Shown here in pieces: positions 33,744-45,170 of a stretch of DNA of 64,000 bases. The DNA is taken from NCBI GenBank assembly GCA_039621445.1, contig CP154955.1, forward strand, positions 41,548,426 through 41,612,425. Reading direction: 5' to 3'. The notes below the pieces were generated by a model that worked only from the letters and a program-made list of their open reading frames with translations, did not search any database and had not been told where the DNA came from. The position numbers were made by a program, and so were the translations under genes. Numbering within the stretch: position 1 is the first letter of the stretch; each line of letters begins with the position of its first letter. The stretch comes from Euglena gracilis (taxonomy: Eukaryota > Euglenida > Euglenophyceae > Euglenales).

Positions 33744-33998
33744 GGCCCCCCCCCCCCAAAAAGGGTCAATTTTTTCCTCCGGCGCTTTGCGCCGAAAATT
33801 TTTTTGCATTTTTGGCCAATTTTTGCCCAAAAAGTGCCCAAAATGGCACTTTTGGTCGTTTTGGGGGGTCAAAAATTTTCGGTCACCCTGACCGCGCCAC
33901 TGTTTAGGTGGGGGGGTGTCCCCCCACCCCCCTCCTGGCCCACAGGGGGGGGGGGGTCCGGACCACCCCCCCCCCTCCTCTCCTTATATCGAACCCTG
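33744..33998. mobile_element. Right part of a CAGGGTTC-family element
   Basis: The family text GGCGCTTTGCGCCGAAAATT and AAAATGGCACTTTTGG leads to the right terminus TCCTTATATCGAACCCTG at 33,998. No matching left terminus was found upstream, so the element is truncated or its left end is highly diverged. Confidence 0.55.
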
Positions 33999-34707
33999 CC
34001 CCCTAGATGTTGGCAGGTGGGTTGGCAGGTATCTACCCCACATCCCCCATGGCCATTAAAATTTTTTTTTCAGCGCTGCGAGCTGGAAGATGAGCAAAAA
34101 AAAAACGCCACTTCCCCTCATTTTGACCATATTGCCATTTTTTGATGTTTTTTTTTGTGTTTTCCACAGAAAAAATATTCAAAAAAGTTTAAAAAAGACT
34201 CTTGCCTATATCTTCAAATTTCTCAACATTGTTGGCCTGGCATCCAGCCCTTTCCCTGTCCATAAGCCTAAATTTTTCTGGTCCCACGCCAGTTTCGAGG
34301 TAGGAACAGGGGTCCTAGCCCAAGTAGGGCCCCTGTTCCAAGGCTTTCCATACATCCCCAGCGTGCCTCTCTGTCGACACCAGCCAGGCTTTTAGCTCAG
34401 ATGATCCCCCTGGGGGGTGCACTCGCATCTGGTTTCGGTTTCGGTTTCGGTGCGAAGCACCGAATTCTCTTTTTTTAGAAATGCTCTTAGATGGCCTGAT
34501 TTTTTTTGGGAGGTCACCCCAGGGGCTGGTCCTACACTGGGCTGGGTGGTTTTGGGGGGGGGGGTGGCGGGATTTTAAAAAAAGCCCCAGGATCCCCTCA
34601 AACAGTGCCCGAAGATATACCCATTGCATTCACTGAGATGGGGAGGGGGTGCATTGGTCTCCAAAAAAGCACTTTAGGTCAAAGCTGCCGCGCCATGAGG
34701 TCAGAAA

Positions 34708-35040
34708 CATAGATTCACTTAACACCTGTGTGATCCCTCCCCTTCGGGGGTTGGTTTTTCGAGAGAGGATGGGTGGGTTGGGGCCCCGGACCCCCCCTGG
34801 GGGGCCCTGGGACGTCCCCCCTGGTGGGTGGGGTGCGCCATGGGCCAGGTTTTTGCCCAGCTGAAGGCCGGGCCGGAATATTTTTCAATTTTTTTGGCCA
34901 AATTTGGTTGGATTTTGGGGGTGGGTGGGTGGTTGACCCCCCCGGGGTGGGGGTTGTGGGTGGGTGGGTTTTTGAAAAAGTGGGTAGGTGGGTTTGGGCC
35001 CGGAAAAAAGTACTCCCCTGGGTCACTAAGTGAATCTATG
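34708..35040. mobile_element. Miniature element, CATAGATTCACTTA ends, perfect 8-bp TSD
   Basis: The left end is CATAGATTCACTTAACACC and the right end is GGTCACTAAGTGAATCTATG. Both sides carry the octamer GTCAGAAA (34,700-34,707 and 35,041-35,048). The interior is made of GGGTGGGTGGGTT runs. Related pieces occur at 55,345-55,663 (CATAGACTCGCATAA..TTAATCTATG), 40,845-40,895 and 61,970-62,055. Confidence 0.85.
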
Positions 35041-35590
35041 GTCAGAAACTGCAGGGATGGCGGCCGCACAGTTTTTTCAAAGTTTTTTTTACGAAGAAGA
35101 TTGCACTTTTTTCAGCAGCAGGCTTCAGCAGCAGGCTTTTTGGTCAGTAGACCCCCTGGGGGGTGGGTGGGTTGGTCCCGGGTGGCAGGCCCAGGAATGG
35201 GTTTCGGTGCAAAGCACGGAAAACTTTTTGGAACATGGCCTCAGACGGCCCGATTTTTTTGTTCCCCGGGGGGGGGGGGTGCCGCGCTGGACTGGGTGGG
35301 TGGGGGACCCCCCCGGGGTCCCCAGATGAAAAAAGCCTGCTCAGCATCGACACATTTTTTTTGGTTGTTCACCTTGTCTGAGAAAGTGAGAAATTGGTCC
35401 AGCACATGGTTTGAAACACCCATATGCAGTACTCATTTCATAATAAGTTCTATTCAACAAATTGCTCAAAAGAGTGGCCATTGCTGCTGAGCAGCAACGT
35501 TTTCTTTCCTCGTTATTCTTGAGATATTGAATTGACACCCCCCACCTACTCTCAGTCTTTTTTGTTCTACTTTTCCTCCTCTGTTCCCAG

Positions 35591-35650
35591 TCTCACCATC
35601 GGAGTCACCGACGCCGTCGCCCAGCGGATCCCCCTCTGAGAGTGCTTCGG
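35591..35650 (+). CDS. Ser-Pro module exon 19
   Basis: The 60-nt exon follows CTGTTCCCAG and precedes GTCTAT. Split first codon V, then SPSESPTPSPSGSPSESAS, the same residues as modules 12 and 21. It is the last module before a 9.5-kb stretch without modules, which includes the second TIR element starting 199 bp downstream. Confidence 0.74.
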
Positions 35651-36131
35651 GTCTATTTTGTGTTTGTTCCTGGTTCTGCCGCCTGATACTATCCTGTACT
35701 CAAGTGGAGCTTTCTGATGGTGTCTGTTGAAAGCACTGGAAAGAAGGAGTAATTTCCACGTCTTCCAACTTCTATTATCTTGCACTCAATAATGATGATG
35801 GTGATAATAACAATAGCAATAACCATAACAATACCAATACCAATACCACTTAGGCGGCCTAATTCGCACTTAAGCTTTTTTCGTTTGATGCGCGCATTTG
35901 CGCAAATTTACGATTTTTTTGATTGTGCTTTGTTTTGGCTGTGAAGGTCCGGGGGGTTTGAAAACACAGCAACAAGAGAGTGCAAAAAATGAGTAAAATT
36001 CTGTTTTTGGCTGGGAGACCCCTGGGACTTTGGCAAAAAATGGTGGTTTTGAGGGGTACCAAAATGGACTTTGTACGTTGAAACCCCTGGGACCCTGCCG
36101 GCCCAAAGGGAAAAAAACGCAAAAAAGCACC

Positions 36132-36351
36132 ATGGGAACGGGACCTTTGCTGCCCCTGTCGCTCCTTTGTGCTGTGTCCCCGGGTGTGTCCGAGCTGCCG
36201 GCGGTGTGCGTCCTGGGTGTTTGCCTGACTGTGTTGCTTGCGGCACCCCAGTGTGGTGTCTTTGGGCTGTTTGTTGATGTGCGGGGAGGAAGGTCCGGGG
36301 GGTGTGGGTGTGGTGTGACCGAGCCGGCGAGAAGGACGCAGGGGAAGGAAG
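36132..36351 (+). CDS. Gene-like first exon in TIR element, copy 2
   Basis: From CACCATGG the frame begins MGTGPLLPLSLLCAVSPGVS and continues ELPAVCVLGVCLTVLLAAPQ, CGVFGLFVDVRGG. GTGAGT follows as donor. The hydrophobic N-terminus could be a signal peptide. It is 220 nt against 221 in copy 1 because of a shorter G-run. No downstream exon could be joined with confidence and no family is recognised, so it may be a captured gene fragment. Confidence 0.4.
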
Positions 36352-36897
36352 GTGAGTGTGGGGTGTTGGGGAAGGGATGCCCAGAGGGGGAAGGAACGGG
36401 GTCCGCAGGGAATGAAGGGAATAAAGGGGACGGGTGTCTCCCACCCGGCTTATACCCAGGACCCACACAACCAGTTGTGTGGCAAAGAACCCTGCAGAAG
36501 AAGCCCAACACTGGAAGGACAAAATTACGTTTGATGCGCGCAATTGCGCGCACCAACATGTTTATGTTGATGCGCGCAATTGCGCAAATAAACACAATTA
36601 TGTGCTTCAAGAAATGGACTTTGGCACCCACGAACTGACGCCGTTGATAAACGGTGTGACAAAGAGGCCGTGACGGCACGGACTGACGGCCATCCAGTTG
36701 GTGGGTTTGCCACACTGTTTGTCAACGCGCAAGCTTATGGGCGCAAATGCGCGCACCAACAAAATTATGTTTTACGCGCGCATTTGCGCAAATGCGCGCA
36801 TCAAAATGTTTTGTGTTTGATGCGCGCATTTGCGCAAATGAACGCAAAGAAGAACGGTGTGACAGAAACACAGCCGTCAAACGCCGACAGCGGAAGT

Positions 36898-37044
36898 GGT
36901 TTACTTGCGCATTTGCGCGCATCACGTTGTTTGTGGGCGTAAATGCGCAAATAAAACAGATGTAAATTGTTCAGTTTACATCTGTTTTATTTGCGCACTT
37001 GCGTCCATAAAACAACGTGATGTGCGCAAATGCGCAAGTAAACC
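36898..37044. repeat. Central long hairpin of TIR element, copy 2
   Basis: It has the same arms and loop as at 15,947-16,093 with only a few substitutions (for example ATGTGCGC for ATGCGCGC). The inner stem AAATAAAACAGATGTAAA is unchanged. Conservation of pairing in both copies suggests the structure is ancestral to the family. Confidence 0.9.
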
Positions 37045-38513
37045 ACCAATGGAGGAGCAATAAGTGACTTCCTTTGGCGCTCCTACAGCCACCCTTAGTG
37101 GCTTCTGAGTGGGTTCAACCCAAATGACTACACCGTCCCCTCCGGGATATGGTGTTACGGTGCCGTTTTTGGACCATCGACCGGCCCGGCAAAAGATGGA
37201 GACATAGCATCTTTTGATGGTGGGTGCACAGCCACCCAGTAACGGTGCACGTCCACCGGCACCAATTTTGGTTCCCAAGGGCCCTGCCGCTGGCCTGCGG
37301 CTTCGGCTCTGCCGCTGCAGCCCCATCAGCTGCTGATGCTTCAGCACCCAGCAGGCCAGCATCGACCTCCCCGGTGCAACGACACCCACCGAAGCGGCCA
37401 CGTTATACCCCGCCACCGGGGTGTAAGACTGGGGGGACGACGTGGTGCCAGTGCATGGCAACCAACAGCTGGAGAGAGGTGGCCCTCAAACACCCGTTAC
37501 TTTGGGTACAAGGAAGTGGTGAACCTTTACCACTGCATTGTGTGCATCAAAGCGGTGGGACCCACTTCCCCCCAAATTATGCACAAAAATCGGTGTTTTT
37601 TACGTTTTTCGAGGGAAAAATGGCAAAGAAAACCATAAAACGGACTCCGGCCCGACACGTCCCGGGCATTTCAGGTGCCAAATTTTGTCTTCTTGTAACG
37701 CAGTCCTGTTGCACAAAAGGTGTTCAACAGTCACAGGTCGTTTGCACGTCATCAATTCATTACATTTAATTGCCAAACGCATGACGCCAAAACAACAGGC
37801 CGTTCGGGCCGGGGAACAGCAGTGCACATGTACACACGTAAGGCAGGCAAATCTTGGCCAGTCACATGCCGTGTTCCAGTGAACACTCCACACTGCCTCT
37901 CACCACCAATTTCATCACCACGTAATCTTGGTGCAAATCATTGGTTGGCGTGAGGAATTGCGTTCGCCAGCCGTCACGGAGCAGGAGATGGTATCCCACA
38001 ACTGATGTGTTTTGATGCGCGCATTTGCGCAAATAAACAAACTTTGTTTATGTGCTCTAAGGGCCTTACAAACACATCATTTTGAAGCGTTTATTAACGT
38101 TTGATGCGCGCATTTGCGCAAATGCGCGCATCAACAAAAGTGTCTTTATTTGCGCAATTGCGCGTACCAACACCTCCATCACGTTTTTAAACCTTCTAGT
38201 TCATGGTCCTTAAGATGTCTTTCAACATGGAAGGAAAACGTACGTGTTTGGTGGGCGGAAATGCGCGCATCAAATGCATTTGGTGGTGCGCGCATTTGCG
38301 CAAATGCGCACATAAACAAATTTGTTGGTGCGCGCATTTGCGCCCACCAACACGTCATTTTATCATCATCTGTTGTACGTTTTATTTGCGCAAATGCGCG
38401 CATCAAACACAATTGTTTTATTTGCGCAATTGCGCGCATAAACACACATCAGTTGTGTGATGACTGCCTCACATAGTCTGTGTGCCTGTGGTGTTGTTAT
38501 CTAGTGAGACTCA

Positions 38514-38723
38514 GTGAGTTCTCACCGGTGGCGGCAGTGTCACAGCCAGTTCAGGCAGCATGTCAGCACCATTTCCAAGTGTCGTTACAAGGGGTGTGTG
38601 CCTCTCTCCCGTTTGATGTACAACAGCACAAGCCTCACCCTCCGTCCTATTAACGTCACCTGGCAAGCAGCATGCACACCAGACCACTGGCAGTCAATCC
38701 CCTCCAGTGGAGGGGTGTCATAG
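38514..38723 (+). pseudogene. Conserved C-terminal-like frame in TIR element, copy 2
   Basis: The frame reads CRYKGCVPLSRLMYNSTSL, then TLRPINVTWQAACTPDHWQ, SIPSSGGVS, stop. The last 42 residues are the same as at 16,884-17,093. Whether it belongs with the signal-like exon at 36,132 is not shown by the sequence. Confidence 0.4.
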
Positions 38724-38844
38724 CTCATATATCGTGTTCCGGCTGTCAGGGTACAGGGTCCCAGGGGTTACAAAAAAATCGTAAGTTTGCGCAATTGCGC
38801 GCATCAAAAGGAAAAAAGCTTAAGTGCGAATTCGGCCGCCTAAG

Positions 38845-38965
38845 TACCAATACCAATACCAATACCAATAACAATACCAATACCAATAACAAAATAACCA
38901 TAACCATGACAATAACCATAACCATAACCATAACCATAACCAGAACCAGAACCATAACCAGAATG
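38845..38965. repeat. ACCAAT/ACCATA microsatellite disrupted by TIR element
   Basis: Units of TACCAATACCAA and CCATAA continue the array seen at 35,800-35,848 on the other side of the element, which supports a clean insertion into a pre-existing repeat. Confidence 0.9.
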
Positions 38966-40710
38966 ATGATGATGATGAGATAGTGATAATGATAACGATC
39001 AAATGACCCAAATGACCACAACAATTATGAATGAGGTTCTCTCATGTTTATGAACCTGTTCAGAGGGTTTCTTTTTAGTATTAAGTTTCCCCCAAGTGCA
39101 AGGCAAGGCAAGGGGGAAATAAACACAAAGAAGAGGAATTGCTCTCATCTTTGCCCTTCATGATGTCTGCAACACTTTCATGCCACAAAAAGGCCCAAAT
39201 GGCTGAAAACAATGCCAAAATCAAATTGAATGTCACCAGGCAACAGCATCGTCTTTCAAAAAAAAAATGACTGCTTTTAGCGATATCCCGCAAAATGGTG
39301 CAGATTTCATAAACTACAAAAAACCAGCGCTTGTTTGGTAGTGCAAATAAAATTTTAATATTTTGTCCAACCTTTTTTACTGAAAATTTTTTACTGCCGT
39401 ACACTTGTAAATTCTTACTCTTCATAATTCCTCTGTGGGTATGAATTAACATTTGTTGAGCTTCCCATGGTTTTGATCCAGTGTTCTTGAATTTTGCATT
39501 TTTTTCTGGATGTGCATTACTTATTTCTGAATAACTGAATACAAGGATTCCCTCTGATTCGTGGCACAAATAATCACGAGTAACCACGAATCACCACGAA
39601 TTTCGGATTTTTCAAAAATCACGAATATTCACAAATATCATGAATGATCACAAATGAGTTTTTTTCCCTTTTTTTTCTTGGTATTTTTTTTTCTTTTACT
39701 TCTGTTGCCTGGCCCAAAGGGCGGCGAGACAATCGTGGGCATTTTCGGAAAACTGAGCAAACCACAAAAATTCACAATTTCCACAGCCAAAGAGTGGGTT
39801 TCTAGCTCTTTTGTTTGTGGCGAACAGGCTTTTAAGACCCCCGGGGTGGGGAGAGGGGGTCCCCCCCACCCACCTAGCCCGGTGTGGGACCCCCCATTCA
39901 GCATTCGGAAATTTCTTTTCTTTTTTCTTTTGGAAATGCTTCTTCGGATTCTGATGGCAAATCACAATCTACTGCTGCTGCTGCTGCAGCCATGGAAGTG
40001 AAGAAGAAGGAATGGAAACGTGGGGGGAAGTCAACCCCACGCAGTCGTGCAGCTCAATACCCTGGACAGTTCGAAGTGCGTGGAGACAAGGAAGGGGGCC
40101 TGGGCTGCAGCTAGTGAACGGCGCCAAGCACCAGGATTTTGAACCCCAAACCCTGCCAAAATGTCTTTCTTTGGAACGGAAAAAGCATGAAAAACCGTCG
40201 TACCCCCATTTTTTGCATCAACAAAGCGAAATGCTCATCCAGTGGACTCCCCCAGGGTTGTTAAGCAAAGGCATTGTGGCAGGCCGCTATCCTTCTGTTT
40301 TGTAACGGTGATATTGACCGCCGCTTTACTGTTGCGTAACTAGACTGGCTGCAGGCGGCTTCGGTTTCTGCTTTTGTGATGCCTTATGTTTACAGCCGGG
40401 GTTTGTGTAGGCAGTGGAACCCTCACACAAGGATGATGCATAGGTGCAACGGTTTTTTTTTATCTCAAAAAACATTGTTCTTCCTGCCGCCATCCTAGCA
40501 CTCAATTATTTAGCTGAAAACCAGGCGAATTTTTCGCACCACAAGTAATCACGAATAATCACGAATAATCACGCATGAGAAATGATGGTCCCAACCACGA
40601 ATGGGAGGGAAACCCTGCGGAATAAGAGAAGGTTTGCACACGTTATGATACAGTTTTTGGGACAAAAATGACGCAAAATTATGACTTTCAGAACCCCCAC
40701 CTATACCTTA

Positions 40711-40780
40711 AAATGGCCTAAAATGGCCTTAAATGGCCTAAAATGGCCTAAAATGGCCTAAAATGGCCTAAAATGGCCTA
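40711..40780. repeat. Decamer array AAATGGCCTA x7
   Basis: Seven consecutive 10-bp units, one ending in T instead of A. GGCC sits at the centre of each unit. The array is flanked by unrelated sequence. Confidence 0.95.
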
Positions 40781-42664
40781 AAATGGGGAAATTTTGGGGC
40801 TTGACTATAGGTGCTTGCCCAGGAACAGTACCCCCCCCCCCAGGGTCACTAAGTTTCCCCCGGCGGGGAGGGGGGCACTGAGTGAATCTATGGTCCGGAC
40901 ATGCAATTTCATTGACAACCAGCAGCGTCGACATTCTGTTGAAAAAACAGTGTCGGGAGGGCTATCTGGATTGGGGCCATGGCTACGGCACAATTCACTG
41001 CACAAATTGCTCTTGGGCAGCACATCTCGCACTGGAGCTTTTTTTGGGTCGGTGTGTGCATTGTTGAACTCCGACAAAAAAATTGATTTGGGCACCAGCG
41101 TTTACAAGGGGTGAGAGCGAGAGTCAGGCCCCGGCTCTCCTGGGAATTCCATGTTCTGTTGTTTTTTTTGGTGGTCAAAATGATGCGAGAAAACCCTACT
41201 CTATATGTAAGTGAGAAAACAAAAATGAAAACACCAAAACCCCCCTTTTTTTTCAACGCCATGTGGTGCTCTGGAGGTGGCAGGTCCGCCCCTTTGCTTG
41301 CTTTCTGAAATTTTTCTAAGTGGGCCTGTGAAAGGAGTGGAAGTGCACCTGCCACGCAAACAACGGACTGGTGGAGAATTCTGCCACTGGGGGTTGATGA
41401 GGGGGATACAAAGCACATGACTGCCACGAGTTGCCGGTTGAGTTCCATGGCAAATTGTCCATCGATGCTCTGCTGACGTTCAAATCTCCGTGGCACCCAT
41501 GCAACACCATAAATGATGTCGGTGTGTGCAAATGCGCACATGGACGATGTGCACATTTGCACACACCAACCACTTAAAAACCAACCAAGGGCCTCCTACG
41601 GCAGTGTGTTTGGTGCTGGAAAATGAATGCGATGAAATTGTGGTTTTGGCTTTACCTCCATTGTGTTCCTGTCGTACCCCCCTCTTTTGAAACTGCTGGT
41701 AAGTTTGGGTTGTTGGTGTGCGCAATTGCCCAAATCAATCATTAAAATGATTGATTTTCGTAATTGTTGAAACCAACACAACTTTTTTTTATTTTGAAGC
41801 CTTGGCAATGGGAACTTCTGAGACAAGAGAATAGTAGAAACAGGAGAAGAGCAGTGTGTGGAGGTGTTGTACTCAAAGTGGTGTTGTGAGGTAAGTCTGT
41901 AAAAGGCAAATGAAGTGTCTCAGTGTATTGCCTTAAATGTCCCCTGAGCACAGGGATTTTCAAGTCAGCAAACAGATCCATTTTCAGCAAATGTGCCTTA
42001 TTTTCGGGTTAAAATATTGGGGCAGTTTCCCCCAGGAGTTATTAATTATTTTTAATCAAAATTTTCAAGGAATTTATGGCTTTTTAAGGCGTTTTTTTGA
42101 GTTTTTTTTTTGGGGCGTTTTAAGAATTTTTGAGGCGCATATTTTCCAAGGGTGTTTGAAGAGCTATCCGGGCTCGAACGAGGGTTGGTTCAAGTTGAAA
42201 AGGGTATCGTTTCAGGTTTTGGCACACCTCTCCAAATCGTTCACTCAGTATCTTAAGTTAAGGAGAGAACCATTGGAGGGATCAAAACCCACATGATGGC
42301 TGTTGTGTATATTGCATCCTGTGGCTTCCATCTCCGCGTTCAGGGGCTCCCCATTACATCCTGCTCACATTTTTCAACTTTGGGGCCAGGTTGTGGGGTT
42401 TTGGTTAAAAGTGTCCATGTGAGCATTTGCACGCATCGACAAAGAAAACATTCTTAAGCTGCAAAACGGCTTTTGTGTGCACTTCTTTAGAGAATTTTTT
42501 AATCATACCTGCCCCCCCCTTGTCGTGCAACCACCCCACCCCCCGGTCACAGATTGCAGGTCATGGGGGTGTTATGACCCCCCCCCTGGTCCCAGGTTGC
42601 AGGTTGCGAAAATTTTTACACCGCCTTACCTACGACCGCCACCTCATTTGTGACCACCCCCCAG

Positions 42665-43129
42665 CAGGGGTTTTCTTAAGCCGGAGGGTACCACATCCCC
42701 CCGGGGGGGGGGTCCAGCCAGCCAGCAGCTCAAATCCAGCCAGCAGCCCAAATTCGGGCTGGGAGCCCCCCCCCCCCCCCGGGGGTCGACTGAAATAAAG
42801 TTGGGTCCAGCCGGCCGCAGGCCGGGCCAGCCAAATGGGCTGCCCAGCTCACCTATCCCTGCATTTTCCCCGCTTATAACAGCTTCCTCCATCACAACCC
42901 CCCAGCCTTGATCCAGAACCATCCATCAAAAGGTCGAAAACGGCAAAAATGTGTTAGAGAATTTTGGTTTTCATCAACCCAGCCCAGCCCAGCCCGCTCC
43001 AGCCCCGGATCCCCCCTATCCCCCCCGGGGGGGGGGGGTCCAGCCAGCAGCTCATTTCCAGCCAGCAACCTTTTTGCCAGCCGGAGGCTGGACGCCCCCC
43101 CCCCCCCCGGGTCCTTAAGAAAACCCCTG
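42665..43129. mobile_element. hAT-like miniature element, perfect 8-bp TSD CCCCCCAG
   Basis: CAGGGGTTTTCTTAAGCCGG at the left is inverted as GGTCCTTAAGAAAACCCCTG at the right. CCCCCCAG lies on both sides. The interior has repeated CCAGCCAGCAGC text and ATCCATCAAAAGGTCGAAAA. It is highly similar to the element at 46,907-47,370. Confidence 0.83.
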
Positions 43130-43309
43130 CCCCCCAGTCACAGGTTGCAGGTTATGGGGGTGTTACAACCACCCCCCGGTCAGAGGTTGCAGGAACCCGG
43201 TCATACGACAAGGGGGGGGGGGGCGGGTAAGTTTATATTCCTTTGCAACTTTTGAGATAATCCATCCATGCGTCTTTCCACGTATTCATTCATCCACCCA
43301 TTCATGCAT

Positions 43310-43403
43310 GTGCATATGTATGTGTATGTATGTGTATGTCTATATGTATGTGTATATGTTTTTATAAATGTGTGTATGTACATTTGTATATGCATGTGTA
43401 TAC

Positions 43404-43443
<40 letters not shown>

Positions 43444-43585
43444 GTGTATATGTATATGTATATGCATATGCATATGTATATGTATGTGTCTATGTATATG
43501 CATATGCACATGCATATGTTCGTGTACATGTACATGTACATGTGCATGTATATGTATAATGCATATGTATGTGCGTATGTGTACG
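43310..43585. repeat. Alternating TATG/TATA/CATG tract
   Basis: Almost 280 bp of alternating purine-pyrimidine built from TGTATATG and GCATATG units, open in several frames only because of the repeat. The alternation makes it prone to Z-DNA or slippage. Confidence 0.9.
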
Positions 43586-43789
43586 TATGCATGGCAACAA
43601 TATTATTAATGGCCTGTGTGCCAAAAAGCATCTCCAGGGGTGGGGTTGTCTGGCAGATCCTGGTTCCTGCTGTTGGACTTTTTGGATCCACGGCGCCTGG
43701 GTGATGCGGCGGGATCAGGGCGGTCCTTAAGGGGCAGGAAAGCTTTTTTTTAATTTCCTTAAAGACCGCCCCCCCCCCCTTTCGGCCAA

Positions 43790-44035
43790 AGGGCCGGCTA
43801 AGGGCCAGACTGGGACTTGAACGGGGGCAAAAGATGAACAGTCAAAAAACACAGTTTTTGATGTTTTGGGTGGATGGACGATGGACCAAGGGTGCCAGGA
43901 ATCAGTTTTTTTCCTAATGTCGACCTGTTCTCGCTGAAAAACGCCAAATTTTCTTGCCCATTTCCCTGTATGTTTTTCACTGAGTGTGCTGGGACAGCGG
44001 AGTTTTTTTTTTTATTTGCTTAAGGGCCGCCCTGG
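43790..44035. repeat. Dispersed repeat, copy B (partner of 3,850-4,060)
   Basis: GGGTGGATGGACGATGG, TGTGCTGGGACAGCGG and a final GGGCCGCC match the earlier copy in order. A C-run and GGCCAAAGGGCCGGC palindrome precede it. Confidence 0.45.
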
Positions 44036-44424
44036 GCGGGATCGTGCAATGTTAATCCGATGCAGGGATGACGTTTGCTTAATTTTTAGAAATTGGGTCA
44101 GTTTTGAGATCGGCGTGCCGAAAATTGTCCATATTTAGAGAAAAATTTCGGGCAGGAGTTAGGTCCCCTTTTGACGGCGCATTTTCGCCAACATTTTACC
44201 TGAATCCGGCCTGAATTGGGCTCAACTCTGTCCGAAATGCGGCCCAACGTCTGCCCAAATTCCAAAAAATGGCGGACCGCTGGGAATCCGGTTGGAACCT
44301 AACCCTATCCCGTGAAATAACCCCAACTTTCGGGGAAGGTCGGCACCGAGGATCTCCATACGAGCCCCCCTCCCTGGAGGTTCTTTTTCGCTGTATACGT
44401 ATATTACGTGTATGTATAATATTA

Positions 44425-44565
44425 TGTGTTTATATATATATATAATATATATATGATATATAATATAATATAATATAATATAATATAATATAATATATAT
44501 AATAATATATAATATAATATAATATAATATATATAATATATATATAATATAATATGTGTTTATGT
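44425..44565. repeat. TATAA-rich simple repeat
   Basis: Runs of TATAATATAA dominate, with no other signal. It separates unremarkable sequence on each side. Confidence 0.9.
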
Positions 44566-45110
44566 ATACAAGCATGTAGGCCCTGCGTACGCACGGGCTT
44601 TCGCGACTGCGGTGCCAAGACGCGGGCGGGACCAAGCACCCACCTCTTGCCCCGAAGCGAAAGCGGGAGTTCCGACCCGGGGCAGCACGTACACGGGTTG
44701 AATGGCCATCCGGGGAGCCATCGGGCATTCCCCGAATCAATCAGGTTGCTCAAAAAAATACCCCTACGCTGGAAAATCGCGTCGGCATTGACGGCATTCG
44801 CGGAGCGTGGGCAGGTCAGGGCTTAGGTTATGATGTTAGTTAGATGTGTTTGTACAGGTATCTACATATGCATACATGCCACACACAGACACACATATGT
44901 GTATACACATGCATACTATTTGTTTTTATGTATTCTATGAACATGCTTGAAATTTGGAAATTCGAGAAAAATTCTACAATCCCAGAAAATCCAGGGCTCC
45001 TGTGTTGACAATGCATATCCAAATTCAGAACCTTGATTGGCCATTTGCGTGCGTGCGCGCGTGCGTTTGTGCTGCCCAATTCTCATTTTCTGGCAATTTT
45101 TCATTTCCAG

Positions 45111-45170
45111 TCTCACCATCGGAGTCACCAACACCGTCGCCCAGCGACTCCCCCTCCGAGAGTGCTTCAG
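45111..45170 (+). CDS. Ser-Pro module exon 20
   Basis: The 60-nt exon follows TTTTCATTTCCAG and precedes GTCTGA. Split first codon V, then SPSESPTPSPSDSPSESAS, matching the array consensus, with Asp at the variable position. It restarts the array after the 9.5-kb gap. Confidence 0.76.

Larger units (their letters stand above)
35849..38844. mobile_element. TIR/foldback element, copy 2 (2,996 bp, 5-bp TSD TACCA)
   Basis: It starts CTTAGGCGGCCTAATTCGC and ends, read inverted, CTTAGGCGGCCGAATTCGC. It sits in an ATACCA/ACCAAT microsatellite, with TACCA on each side (35,844-35,848 and 38,845-38,849). Compared with copy 1 it has an additional segment of about 0.7 kb at 37,515-38,185, part of which is also present in the truncated third copy, so this is the fuller form. 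Internal GCGCGCATTTGCGC palindromes lie at about 35,890, 36,535-36,585, 36,775-36,840, 36,905-37,040, 38,015-38,165 and 38,260-38,440. Confidence 0.87.
38966..45110. other. Module-free spacer, repeats and simple sequence
   Basis: I find no Ser-Pro module and no well-bounded exon. The stretch at 40,900-41,110 (frame with GLGPWLRHNSLHKLLLGS before GTGAGAG) is weakly protein-like but cannot be bounded. Around 41,520-42,450 degraded motifs such as GTGTGCAAATGCGCACAT and GAGCATTTGCACGCATC suggest an old relative of the TIR/palindrome element. Other content is listed separately. Confidence 0.45.

Noticed and set aside
35870-36715. 281-codon minus-strand open frame in the TIR element
   Set aside because: No transposase signature. 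It lies antisense to the conserved ATG exon, and its Arg/Ile repeats come from the GCGCGCA palindromes.
40909-41562. 217-codon minus-strand open frame with several Cys
   Set aside because: Cys-rich text looked interesting, but there is no domain, no splice support, and a palindrome-derived start. The plus strand is also open over part of it.
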